Positions 23,703 to 34,380 of a stretch of DNA of 64,000 nucleotides are shown here, in pieces. Within the stretch, counting starts at the first letter, position 1; each line of letters begins with the position of its first letter. The DNA is from Tetrapyrgos nigripes (Eukaryota > Basidiomycota > Agaricomycetes > Agaricales > Campanellaceae), in NCBI GenBank assembly GCA_013368315.1, contig JAACJM010000002.1, positions 558,001 to 622,000 of the forward strand, written 5' to 3'. The notes beneath the pieces were generated by a model. It was not told the DNA's origin and searched no databases. It worked only from the letters and a program-made list of their open reading frames with translations. The position numbers and the translations under genes were made by a program.

Positions 23703-23913
23703 TAGTTCAGAGGCTATGAGAAGGAGTAGATTGAGTGGAGATAAGGACTCAGACTAGAATAGAGGTAAATACTGAATAGATATAGTTAGCATAACAATGA
23801 AGAGATAATAACTAGGACTTACACCTCAGTGATGATGGAAAGCACTGAGCTGTGAGGCCGTGCATCGAAAATGACTACTTCTACATACTGGTACAAGTTC
23901 GTTATGTACAACA
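23703..23913 (-). repeat. copia3 5' LTR
   Basis: Starts TGTTGTACATAACG (minus strand) and matches 4619-4791. The 3' end is set by the start of the primer site and is approximate. Confidence 0.7.
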
Positions 23914-23929
23914 ATACTGATCTGTATCT

Positions 23930-24900
23930 GATGTACTTAATGGTGGAAATATATGGCAGTAATATTGTCTGGAAAATCAAAATTTACAACTTTGGTCTGA
24001 GGCAGAAAATTTACAAGTGGGTGTGACAGGTGTCATGGAATTTTTCAAGTTAGAAAGTCATGACAATGCTTAAGATTTCACACAAGTGCATATCCAGCTT
24101 CAAAAATTTCACAAGTTGTCAATGGCATCAATTTTTGCACGGGTCAGCTCTGGGTATGGAGTCAAATTTTCTTGCAGGTTCAAATTTGGTTCAAAGACTC
24201 TCAGGAACTGGCCTGAATTTATTTTACAAGTTCACACATGTGAACAATCACAGAAATTTCCACAGATGAGTACATCATTTTGGCCAGGACTTTTTACACA
24301 GCTTCCAACCTGGTACCTTTCGTGAAATTTTGCAGGTCGATGCCAAAGGCTCAGCCATTCACTAGATTAGCCCAATTAGTCAGAACTCTCCATACAGTAC
24401 GGTAGATGGTAGCTCTCTGCGTCTGCTTCTGATGACTGCGAGAGGTTAAAAATCTGAATGAAACTTCCTTCTTGAGAACTTGCAAAAAAAAAAAAAAAGC
24501 GAAGAAAGACTTGCTATGAAACTTGCAGAAATATTTGAGCTATGAAAAAGTTCAACTTGCAAAAAATAGTGATAAGTTTCCATTTTCAGAACCTGTAAAT
24601 TTTGGAATCTAAGATCAAGAGAACATGCAAAAATTTCATGGTAAAAATCCATCCCCAACAACATGCACAAAAAATGGGTCAAATGTGAAACTTGTGAATT
24701 TTTTGGTCCATTATTCAAACTTGTACAGAAAGATGTTTTGACTTTTCATTGATGAGAAGTTGCACAAAAAACCATGAAAAGTCCAGAGTCTACCCAACTT
24801 GTGTGAAAAGATGGTCAAAATGGTCAAAAAAGTGGTAACCTGCGTGAAAATCTGGGTTTTTGATTTTCCGGACACTATTATTGCCATAGAAATATAATGC
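23930..24900. repeat. inverted-repeat element with internal short repeats
   Basis: The ends are inverted copies of about 36 bp centred on ATGGCARTAATA and TCYGGAAAATCAAAA. The interior has no ORF but many variants of AACTTGYAAAA / GAAATTT, and a run of 15 A near 24485. It looks like a non-autonomous DNA transposon or foldback element. No target duplication was found. Confidence 0.5.
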
Positions 24901-25914
24901 TGTGACAATAAAGAAGGCAACTTGTGCAGTAGACTATCTACAACTTAGCCTTGACCTGGGCACCACTTTCATTGAGCTTTTTAGCAATGCCAGCCTGAAT
25001 GACAGCATCACCATGAGAAGGTATAGTGTCATAGTTCTGTGGTCATCGTCAGCAACAGCATAGCTAGTGGAAATAGACAGGGATTTACCACAATTACTGG
25101 TGCCATCAAGGATCAGCTCAAAACCCTACTGTCCTCTCTGTATCACTGACCTTGTCTATCCATTCCTACAAGGTAAATTTCTGGGTCCCACCTTCATTTA
25201 AGCTCTTTCTGGGAGGTAAATTGGGGAAAAGCATACATCCCAAGGTTCTACTCATGTCCTCAATGAGTAGGAGTGTGCTACCTCTTCTCTCTGCATGGTC
25301 TTTGGACCAATCTGTGGTGAACTGGAGCAATGTTGTTTATCCTTTTTGGGGCTTCAAAAGCTTACTTGGGCTGCCCTATTCTGGAAAAAATCCTGTTTAT
25401 GGTGAGTTGGTCATTCAACTCTTTCAAGAGACTGTTTTGGACAAAGCTCCTATTTAACTCTAGAGACACTGGGCAATATCTAGTTAGTCTGGTACCAAGA
25501 CTATGGAAGAGGAAACTGCTGCACTCAAGCAGTTTCTGTGTCAAAATCACCTAGAAAAAAGCAGTAAGGGTGAGTGTAAGTACCTTCAAAATGTCAATTT
25601 TTTCTGGATTTATCATCAAAAAAGTTTAACTGACAGTGGTGCCCTTAAATTTGCTTTGAATTCAGTGAGATCTGAATAGACAAGGCCGAAGGTGCAATGA
25701 GAGTGAATGAATTTTTAGCTGATCCTCAATGGCAATGGTATACAATGTATAACTCTGGAATGCGCCCACATAAATTGGAGGTATATGAAGAAATTAGTCG
25801 TTGACGTCCTCGCTAGCATCACATTTCCACACCTGGCAGCACCTTGGACAGCTCAATACGTCACGTCTTTACAACACAGAACAATGCTACCTAATGAAGC
25901 AGCAAATATTCAGC
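24901..25914. other. degenerate repetitive stretch, no gene seen
   Basis: Several frames are open for 60-100 codons (for example 25152-25457) but have no recognisable motif and are interrupted on all sides. Composition resembles the flanking decayed elements. Confidence 0.35.
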
Positions 25915-26290
25915 GTAGGGTGACCAGTCAGTAGAGCTCACCAAATAAAGTGCTGAGTAGAAAGCTAGTAGAGCTTAGATACAAGTTGCTTGTAGAGCAG
26001 ATAGAACTGGATATTGTTCTGTAGTAACTACGACTTTACAGACAGCTTTTATACTAGATAAATAGCATGTAATTACTAATATCTACATTGTCCATGGACA
26101 TACCTAGAGACTAAGAGGATATTGCCATTGGTCATATTGCTATCTACAGAGATATCACTACATAGTAGAAGATAAGAGTAATGTCTGGAGAATGTCCTGG
26201 AGGACTAGCATACTTATAGCTATGTAGAAGTTTCATAATAACTCCATATAGAATCATAGTTACCATACATGGAAGGTATATATTTCAACA
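25915..26290 (-). repeat. copia-type LTR remnant (3' LTR)
   Basis: The minus strand begins TGTTGAAATATATACC after a CTCAAATGAGTAG tract and runs through AT-rich sequence. The start and PPT position fit a copia 3' LTR. The far end is not defined. Confidence 0.4.
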
Positions 26291-26339
26291 CTACTCATTT
26301 GAGGTTGAAGGAAAATAACAGTGTCATGTGTGGATAGGT

Positions 26340-26640
26340 TTCAGCAAGGAGGCAGTGTTGAGCAACAGGGATGTTCCAAAAGCAAAGTGGCAACTCTGAA
26401 CTTACCTGGGGATGAAAGTTAGCTTGTTAGAGCTTAGAGAGGCTTGTTAAAGCAAGTAGAAAGTAAGGTAGAACCTTGTTATTAAGAGGGCTAAGTACCA
26501 GCCCTTTTATACCTTTGAGAGATGTACTAGAATCCTCGACTTTGAAAACTAATGCAGTCCCAATGTGTTCAAGACAGCTAACACTGAGATGATGATGGTC
26601 GAGAAGCAAGCATGGGATACGCTAGCGCCCAGCTAGCATG
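26340..26640 (-). repeat. copia-type LTR remnant (5' LTR)
   Basis: The minus strand contains TATAAAAGGG, then AACAAGCCTCTCTAAG and CCCCAGGTAAGTTCAGAG. These parallel the end of the copia2 LTR (AATAAGCCTCTTACAAG, CCACAGGTAAGTTGC). It is a diverged relative left with almost no interior before the 3' LTR at 26290. Confidence 0.45.
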
Positions 26641-26909
26641 ACTTACGAAACTTAGGGCCAGTTCAGATTCCCAGGGTTTTTCGAGACACCCTGGTTTTTC
26701 GTTAGTTTTGGCGGGAGATCAGCTTAGCTTAGTGATAGTAGTTAGCATCAGTCCAACCCTGTAACAAGCGAAAAACCTGGCTGTTCGGATGACCGTTCGT
26801 AGTTTATCTTTGATTATCGATTTGAAGAACGCGTGTTCGGATACCAAGCTTATGATTTATAGCTGATCTGCGTGATATGACCCCGTTTTTCTTTTTCCTT
26901 TCTTTCCCC

Positions 26910-28389
26910 ATGGATGCTGGGGCTCCTCCCATCTCAGCTGCTCCTGCATCTACTGACGAACCAGATAGTCAAGATATCTGGAATGGTGATGTGGACAACT
27001 TCATCCTGACGCATTTGGAGCAAGTCAAGAAGGACCAGAAAGGGACTCGGGACCAGTTCGGGGCTGCCATATGGACTAATCTCAGTGCCCAGCTTCAGTC
27101 TGCAGGACACTGTGTGTACTCCAACAACGAGTTGAAGGACCGTTTCCGTTTGGTATGTGTCTGGCTTTCTTGTTTTGCTTGCTGATACTAACTGACCCCT
27201 ATCGTTCTGTAGCTCAAAAAATCGAAGACTAGCACCACATCCTCTGCTCCGCGTCCTCTAGAGACCCCTCCTACTTCACATTCTGCTGCCCCTCTCCCCT
27301 CTATCTCTGCTCCCTTGCCATATGCAGCTCCATCCTCTGCCAATGCTACTGCTGCACCATCTGTGCCTCCTCCACCTTCTACTGCTCATTGGACTCCCGA
27401 GGCTGAGGCACTTCTCATAGAGCATCTCGTCGAAGCGAAGGCCAAGGGGCAGATGTCCGAAAATAATTTCAAGCCTTCGGTATACCAGTCTGCGGCTGCA
27501 TACCTTCATGAAAAGGGATACAACTTCACGAAAACTCAAGTGAAGGGAAGGTGGACAAGGGTGAGTGATTCTAATTGTTATCTGGGTCATCAATTGATAC
27601 ATTCTCCCTTTTCTAGTTCAAAAAAGACTTCAAGATTGTTCGGAGGCTCAGAACCCTGTCTGGATTTGGATGGGACAATGTTTGCAACATGGTCACTGCA
27701 ACAGACCAGGTATGGGATGCTTACATCAAGGTATGTGTTTCCGATAATCCAAATCAACAGCTGGTGTTGATTCCTATTCCAAGGGTCATTCGAAAGCAGG
27801 TCCCTTCTGAAACAAGCCCTTTCCTCACTACGACGACATAGCCTCTGTGAGTGGCCAGAGCACTGCCACTGGTGCTCTGGCAATGTCTTCCGAGAACTCA
27901 ATATGTCGTACTTGGGACCAACCAGACAGTGACTCTTCCGAGGAGTCTGATGAATCTGATTCGGAGGATGAAGTGCTCTCCAAAGTACGTGATTATATTC
28001 ATTTCAACATCACTATACACTTACGACCTTACTGAAATTTACAGAAGCGCCGTGCTGTGGCATCTACCCCTGCGCCAAAGCATGTTCGTGTCTCAGCTGG
28101 CGCTCAGGCTCTTGAGAACATGTCCACAGCCTTTGGCTCTTTGGCAGAGGGTATGAAGTCAGGTGCTTTTATGGCTGCACCAGTCACCGATTCCCCGATC
28201 AAGAAGGAGCAAGCCTTCAACATTGTTCACACAGAGGAAGGACTGTCTCCTCATTCTCTTGCAAAGGCACGTCGTGTTTTCCGAGGGAGTGGAGAGATTG
28301 CTCGAGAATTCTTGAGCTTTGATCCTACTGATGAGAACGAAAAGGAAGCTCGACACTGCTGGTTGCTTGACGAGATGGAGCAGGTCTGA
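26910..28389 (+). pseudogene. Harbinger-associated Myb/SANT-like DNA-binding protein
   Basis: A multi-exon gene opposite the transposase. Segments: DIWNGDVDNFILTHLE ... LKDRFRL, then HWTPEAEALLIEHLVEAK ... TQVKGRWTR, FKKDFKIVRRLRTLSG, GHSKAGPF, an acidic Ser/Asp/Glu stretch (DSDSSEESDESDSEDE), and a C-terminal AREFLSFDP ... ARHCWLLDEMEQV. The two W-containing helical repeats fit the trihelix/Myb-like partner that Harbinger elements use for DNA binding and nuclear import. TGA at 27808-27810 interrupts the frame after GPF, where a CGA arginine would continue it. This copy is probably defective unless it is read through. Confidence 0.75.
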
Positions 28390-28523
28390 TCTTTTGCATA
28401 ATGTCTTTCATTTTTTGTTGGTATCCTTACAATCTCTTTAATCATGATCCTAACTTCAGTCACCTGTTTATAGTTACATATAGTATGTATGTAGCACATC
28501 TACGTCTTAGAATGGAAGTGTGT

Positions 28524-29919
28524 TTACATATTTGGAAGTGAGTGCGTATGAGGAATTCCACGACGATTAAGCTCTAGTAAATAATTGGTCCACATTGCAT
28601 CGGCAATCTGATTTCTGAAGACAGATGCTTGTGAAATCTCCGCAGTTGATATTCCAGAATCAGGAAGCATGTCCCCATTGGAGTCAGGAGCCAAAAGATC
28701 ACATACATCTGGAAGTTGGGCTGGAAGATCTGGAGGATCATAGAATATAGTGAAGTTGTGGAGCACAGCAATTGCAAGAGGAATAAGGCTCTGTGTACAG
28801 AGTGGATACTCACACACTTCACAGACAATCTTCCACTGTCGTTTGACAACTCCAAAAATCCGCTCAATGACATTGCGGAGTTGAGCATGTCGGAGGTTGA
28901 ACAATTCTTCCTTGGACTGAGGTCTGTTCACAACAACATGCATAAGCACAAGAAGATTAGGCCTATATAAAGACTCACCTGATACTGGCAGCTTGCCATT
29001 CACGGAGATGATAGCGAATATTCCGATATGGAACAAGCAGTTTAGAGCATAGTGGAAATCCTGCATCCGCAACATAATATTTCCCCTCTGGTACCTCAAA
29101 TCCATTCTTCATTGCTTCTTCAAAAAGATATCCATCTGCAACACTGCCTTCCCACCCCACCATCACATAGGTGAAGATCATGTCCCAGTCGCACGCAGCA
29201 AAAACATTCTGAGACTGATGACCCTTGCGATCTCGGTAGGGAAACCGTTCATCAGCAGGGGGACGGACGTAAAAATGACTTCCATCGACACTACCCAGAC
29301 AGTCCTTGAAATGGCGGAATTTGTCGTTTTGGAGGACTCGGTGCATGCGATCAGCAGCTGGGAGGCGTAGGTACTTTTGCCGAAAATGGTCTGAGACAAG
29401 TGCGCGAAGGACATCATGAAAATTTCTTGAAATAAACAGATCAGTGCCTCAGCTCCGAATACAGTAGGGATACCCATACCTAGATATTGTCTCAAAGCTC
29501 CGCTGAAATCTCTCTGCAACCTTCCGAACAGAAAGATTGGTTACAGACTGATATAAAAATGTTGCCAGGATTTCATCGACATCAATATAGCGACAGGGCT
29601 GAAGAGATCCTACAGCCTGCAGTTCCTTCTTCAACTTCTGAAACACATGCAAACGTACTCCGAGATTATGCTTAATGTGGTCTGAATGCCCCTTTTTCAA
29701 CTCTTTCACCCAAGCAGCGCCTGTCAGTGCAGAATTGTGGTATGGTTCCGGATTATAGCGGTGATAGCTGGCAGCGAAAATGGTGCCTGCGGCTGCAGTA
29801 ACTGCCATAACACTTGTAACCAGAGCAAGGCGACGGCGACGAAGGGCATCAGCTGACAAGTTGCCAGAGGTAGCTTGAGAGGGGCGGGCAGGTATACGGG
29901 CACTGCTGACGCGTACCAT
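28524..29919 (-). CDS. PIF/Harbinger (HARBI1-like) transposase
   Basis: Three exons (29919-29480, 29425-28979, 28923-28524) joined at GT-AG sites give an uninterrupted 428-residue protein. An N-terminal helix-turn-helix-like stretch (SVTNLSVRKVAERFQ) precedes the DDE_4-type core: first D in GSVDGSHF, second D in VADAGFPL, and E in NVIERIFG. The start is the ATG for MVRVSSAR; no upstream ATG is in frame. Nothing disables it, so this gene could still act in trans if its Myb partner were supplied by another copy. Confidence 0.93.
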
Positions 29920-30202
29920 GAGGAAGCATGTGTCGGACAATGTCGGACAACGAGTAACTAACGCCTAAATTAACGTTGCGTGGTATTCCCACCTTTGGCT
30001 AGTTACTAAAACTAATAACTACGTCATGTCTCGAAAAACCGTGGGTATCCGAACTGGCCCTTACATTCACACGCACTGCTGCTCTTTCTTTCATGTCTCT
30101 TTGCTTCTTTCATGTCTCGCTCTTTCATTCATCTCTATTATCTCTTTCAGCTCTCTTCACTTCTTTGATCTATATTTACATCCTACTCTCTGATATCACA
30201 AC

Positions 30203-30480
30203 ATGGCCGCTCTCTTCACATATGATATCATCTTTCTTTGTCTTAATCAGTATAAAAGCTCCATAATTCGTCTGTGGCCACCAAGTTGCGATCTCTTTCA
30301 TCCTCATCTCTTGCCGTTCTCAGAAGTGTGGTCCACGGTACACCTGCATGGCCTGTCCGACGTGTCAACCTCAGTGTCCAGTCAATGGGTTTGCACCCGC
30401 TGGAGCATATGGAAGCCAGTGCGATTGTCTCAGCCAGCTAGGGAATACTGTACTATTTCGTTCAATTCACGATGCACATG
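30203..30480 (+). other. possible host exon, Cys-rich
   Basis: After an AG acceptor near 30326, an open frame reads KCGPRYTCMACPTC ... QPQCPVNGFAPAGAYGSQ. It may belong to the gene whose 3' part lies at 31680-32258, pushed apart by the elements at 30599-31671. Frame joining could not be made consistent, so this is only a candidate. Confidence 0.25.
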
Positions 30481-30598
30481 ACTTTTTAATTTTTTCGAAA
30501 AATCTCGGAAAATCGGAGAATTTGAGAAAAAATTATTGGTGGGGTCGCCCAAAATCAGGTGTGACGCGTGACTCGCGAATTGATTGGAATAGTACAGT

Positions 30599-31146
30599 AG
30601 CACGGGTTGGCGGGTAAGTGACAGGTCACGGGGACGGGGACGGGTTGGCTTATTCATCCCGCTCCAAACCCGCCACCCGCCAGACGGGTAAACTGACCTG
30701 CCTGATGGATGCTGGAAGGCTGTCGCTGGCACAATTTGGAGAATCTAAACTCATGTAAACTGTAAACTGTATAGTTATTCCAGGCTCATATCTATATAGA
30801 TCTAAACAAGACATACTAGAGATACATAGTATGTATGTTTGATATGCAGACAAAAAATTCTTTATGAGAGAACAGGTAGTACTGTTCTTTACCAGTGTAC
30901 CAGTATATTACTGGACAGTGCTAGCATCCACTTAACTGACCTCAACATACATCACACATCAATATAGTCTAATGTTAAGCTAGTGATGACAAGATGCATG
31001 TACTGAAGTATAAGTACATACCCGTAACCCGCGGGTTTCGCTTCAGACCCGTCTGCCCGCCGCTACCCTTGACCCGTGAAGGCGGGGACGGGTTTCGGTG
31101 GGGACAGGGACGGGTCAGAAATTTTTCCCCGCGGGATCCCCGTGCT
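30599..31146. repeat. GC-rich hAT-like MITE or remnant
   Basis: Both ends carry AGCACGGG (inverted) followed by strings such as GGGGACGGGGACGGG; the AT-rich middle has no ORF. Tracts of this kind near TIRs are common in fungal hAT-like elements. No target duplication was confirmed, and the right end has been invaded by 31147-31671. Confidence 0.45.
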
Positions 31147-31671
31147 TAGTGATGTAAACCGTCGGCTATGGTCCGCTCCGGCTCGGCTCTTTGTCAGAGC
31201 CGGTAAAATCGACTCGACTCCGACTCTAGCCGTTTAGAGTCGGTGAAATCCAATCGTCTACGGAAAAAAGCAAACTATTGCTACCTACAAAGCTGAAAGG
31301 CTATCTCAAGTCCGTAAATAGTATATATGAGTAATTTAAAGTAGTTTTACCTGTGTATTTTACGAATCACAAGAATGTTTGCAAAATGAGGTGTAAGCGA
31401 GGTCGTGGGAACATGCCAAGGATGACATGACGAGGTTCGACAACTTCAATTTCCAACAAGGCTGACAGGCTCCAGCCATCTTCATAAGGGAAGTGAGGAA
31501 GCCAATGCTTGTTGGCATCTCTGAAATGGAACTCTGACTGCTCCACACAGACAAAATTTTTGACCTACCCTAGATGACTCGAGCTGCGAGCCAGTCAGAG
31601 CCGAGCCGCGGCTCTAATACCGGCTCGGCTCGTCGGCTAGCTGCTGTCGAGTCAGACCGTTTACAACACTA
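31147..31671. mobile_element. non-autonomous hAT element
   Basis: A 525-bp unit has TIRs starting TAGTGATGTAAACCGTC (left) and TAGTGTTGTAAACGGTC (right, inverted). The 8-bp target duplication CCCGTGCT / CCCATGCT (31139-31146, 31672-31679) has one mismatch. Subterminal GGCTCGGCTC repeats occur on both sides. There is no transposase. The 8-bp TSD and TAG start identify the hAT superfamily. It landed at the end of the GC-rich element to its left. Confidence 0.85.
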
Positions 31672-31691
31672 CCCATGCTGTTCCCTACAGC

Positions 31692-32258
31692 CAGCCTCAG
31701 GCTGGGCAGGAACTACTGAAATGGTGCGCATTGATGATTTTTGCCTGTCTTTCTGGACTGTCTAACTTGAAAATGTATATGGCAGACCGACAAAGAGTTA
31801 ATGGACTCGTTGGAGAATCTTCTGGGGCATGTGCGGGACAAACCAATCTGGTGGTGCAAGGATGGTTCTGAAGGCTCTGTGACTGAGCCTGAGACGCAAG
31901 ATATCCCAGATGTGAGTATGAAATTCTCCCTTCTCTGTATGTGTCTGAATTGTTTCTTTTCTAGTCCGATAAGAAGTTTGAGTTTTATGGGACGCCTGTC
32001 AGTGATCGGAACAAGGACTGGTATGACAAGCGTTTCGACGTGGTCTACGCTCTTGAACAGGAGTTAGGTCGTGCGCGCCTTAGTGAAACAGTCGAGGATA
32101 CGGAGTTGACTCAAATGCAGATCGAGTTGGAAAGAGCCAGGTTCAGGATTTCGGTGCAGCGGGCATTAGTCAACGAGAAAAAGCTTCGCAGGGAAATGTT
32201 GGAGGGAGTTAAACAGGAAATGCATCGTCGTTTGGGTGAAACTCGTTACCAGCCGTAA
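31692..32258 (+). CDS. 3' part of an unrecognised host gene, coiled-coil C-terminus
   Basis: Exons joined by GT-AG introns (about 31723-31787 and 31913-31963) read ASGWAGTTEM, then TDKELMDSLENLLGHVRDK, then KKFEFYGTPVSDRNKDWYDK and a long Glu/Arg/Leu-rich helix (ALEQELGRARLSETVED ... LRREMLEGVKQEMHRRLGE), ending TAA. The last 70 residues have heptad-like spacing and probably form a coiled coil. The 5' exons are missing or displaced by the transposons immediately upstream. No family recognised. Confidence 0.5.
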
Positions 32259-32329
32259 CCTGAACTATATTCATTCCGTGTCAGTAGGGGTATACATATG
32301 CCACAAGGTAGAAGAATCGTCGGATATCA

Positions 32330-33370
32330 CCAGAGCCCATTGCACCGTATAAAACGGAAGCATCAGATTCAAGGGGGACCGAAAATTTTGATTTCATACA
32401 CTACGTCGAAAAATTTTTTAACGGCCTCTGGGACCCGACCGACCGACCGATACCTACTAAATAGGGAAGGTATGCCTATATATGGAAGGTGCAACGTGAT
32501 ACTGACCTTCCATTTTTGGCTTACCCTTGGCTCGGCGCTGTGCGCCTCGCAGGGAAGCCCTAATCCTAACGCGCTGGGGTGGCCACACGGGTATCTAGAC
32601 ATTGGTACTCGGGTGGCGGGTGTCGGGCCAACTAGTGAGAAGCAGGGGTTTGGGGGGTCGTGGGGGGTCGCGGGTAGGGGTCTCAAGGGTACGGGTATGG
32701 ATTTCAAAACCCGTGCTGACCCTTACCCGTAAGGCAGACCCGCCGTACCCGCCGTCCAAAATTTTGTACCCGTAGTTTACCTCAATATATTCACTACTTT
32801 GAGTACGTTCTGTGTAATTCTTTAGTACATAGTTCAATAATAGTATTTTGCCACCACGACATCCAAATATGGGTAAGTGACACGTCGCTGTTCACACGCC
32901 GGAAAGCCTTGATCACTGTGGCTGAATGCTTGAACAAAGCAAAACTGATGTATCCCACCTTCAAAAAATAATATTCCATAGCGAGTAGTTGGATTTAGAT
33001 AGTTACATTATATATATATACTTGTGAACTGACGGGTTACCCGCCAGGGGTACAAACCCGTACCCTTCTGACGGGTAAGGGTTTTCGCGGGTAGGGGTAC
33101 CGGTACGCCCAAAAATACCCGGGGGATATCCCTGCAGTTCACTAGGGCCAACTCATTGGATGTACGCCAAATGGCTCAATCACCTTCCAAGACAGCTCTG
33201 GATGACAAGAACTAAGTCAAGAACTATAAAAGGACCCATAATTACACTGATACAAGCCTGTAAACCATAAAAAATTTCACACTTCCAAAAATTTTCAACG
33301 ACCTCAATGACCCGACCGACCGACCCCCGGAGTGTACCGGTCCGCAATCCCGGGTCCCCCTTGATCAGAT
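32330..33370. repeat. cluster of GC-rich repeats and MITE-like units
   Basis: Two diverged direct copies (about 32340-32470 and 33210-33370) share GACCCGACCGACCGA plus flanking context. Between them, a unit of about 490 bp (32643-33135) has inverted ends starting CAGGG and many CGGGTA / TACCCG repeats. No ORF with motifs. Probably non-autonomous hAT-like elements nested in an older repeat; ends not confirmed by a TSD. Confidence 0.45.
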
Positions 33371-33447
33371 TATAAGAACGAGTCCCTAAAGGGCCTCGTA
33401 ATAATATATACATACATACATATGGCCTTATAATATTTTCTCCACTA

Positions 33448-34380
33448 CTACAAAAACCCCACTAAAAGCCCCACAACCCCAAGCATCAGCATCTTCATAA
33501 CAGTCCCCATATCCATACCCCTTGCTCCCATGCGCATCATTGTCAAAGCAGTGGCGGAGTTCTTATCACCCGTACCAGAAGGAGCAACTGAGCTCGAACT
33601 TGAGCTTGGGCTTGACGATCCAGAGCCAGAGCCAGAAGGTCTAGGTGCGTTAACGTTGGCCGGCTGACTACTAGATTGTTGTTGCTGTCCTACAGATGTC
33701 GACGACGACGACGACTGTCCTTGCTGCTGTCCCGACTGTCCAGCCTGTCCATCTTGACCCGGAGCACCCTGACCCGAACTCGACTGGCCTGGTTGTCCTG
33801 GAGTCGATTGACCTGGTGTAACCTGCCCTGGAGTCTGCTCGATAGTGTTACCGGTGCTACTTCCCCCATTACACGAGACGCTTCCCCCAGTGATAGAGGT
33901 GCCGATAGTTGCCCCTGCTTGATTGGTGATGAAGGATGTTGTAGGGGGGATTGTTACGCAGTTGCCGTCGTTGCTCTGGCCATCGGTGCTACTACCACCA
34001 CTTCCCCCATTACAGGATACACTTCCCCCATTGACAGAGGTGCCGACAGTCTGTCCTGCAGAATCAGTGGTGAAGGATGTTGTGGGGGGGATTGTCACGC
34101 AGTTGCCGTCGTTTGACTGGCGTTTGACTGGAGCTGGGATTGCTCGGAGTTGGAGCTGATTATCTGGGTGGCCTAGGCCTAGGGCGGATACTGTTTGGAA
34201 AAAATGGAAGGATTTATGATCAGCGATTCGAGTTCAGATACTTGCTTTATAGACGAAGAGATCAACGTGGAAAACATGGAGAGCGTGAGGCTTACCTGAC
34301 GAAGGCGCACAGGATAGAATTGCGATTGCCAGCATCGATATCCCGAAGGTGGAAAAGAGCGTAAGGAATGCTGACTTCAT
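33448..34380 (-). CDS. secreted Ser/Gly/Gln-rich protein, probable GPI anchor
   Basis: Two exons (34380-34296, 34190-33448) give 275 residues. The start MKSAFLTLF followed by SMLAIAILSCAPS is a clear signal peptide. A dibasic PVKRQ near residue 50 fits Kex2 processing. Then come two tandem copies of about 47 residues, each containing SNDGNCVTIPPTTSF and GGSVSCNGG, with two Cys per repeat. A Gln/Gly/Ser-rich low-complexity linker follows. The C-terminus is a hydrophobic tail (MLMLGVVGLLVGFL) after a small-residue region, as in GPI-anchored wall proteins. Likely located in the cell wall or plasma membrane. Specific role unknown. Confidence 0.8.

Larger units (their letters stand above)
4619..23913 (-). 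mobile_element. degenerate Ty1/copia element (copia3), split by nested insertions
   Basis: Read on the minus strand, the pieces follow the copia order: 5' LTR (23913-23703), primer site, gag (23316-22392), then after a large interruption the zinc knuckle (9591 downward), integrase (about 8480-8180), RT (about 7780-7370), RNase H (about 6300-5886 and 5099-4860), polypurine tract and a truncated 3' LTR (4791-4619). Multiple stops and frameshifts make it dead. Its body is interrupted by a solo LTR (5105-5880) and by a gag-bearing LTR element (9596-22386) that itself carries further insertions. Confidence 0.85.
26655..30060. mobile_element. complete PIF/Harbinger DNA transposon
   Basis: Terminal inverted repeats of 34 bp (31 identical) start GGGCCAGTTC. 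The 3-bp target duplication TTA (26652-26654, 30061-30063) is diagnostic for PIF/Harbinger. Inside are two converging genes, as expected for the superfamily: a plus-strand Myb/SANT-like protein (26910-28389) and a minus-strand DDE transposase (29919-28524). The element sits beside an older copia LTR remnant. Confidence 0.95.

Noticed and set aside
30599..31146. GC-rich tract as a CpG-island promoter
   Set aside because: Inverted AGCACGGG ends and tandem GGGGACGGG strings fit a transposon terminus better.
33676..34159. Long plus-strand frames opposite the secreted-protein gene
   Set aside because: They are the complement of a repetitive Ser/Gly-rich coding sequence; the minus strand has signal peptide, intron and stop in place.
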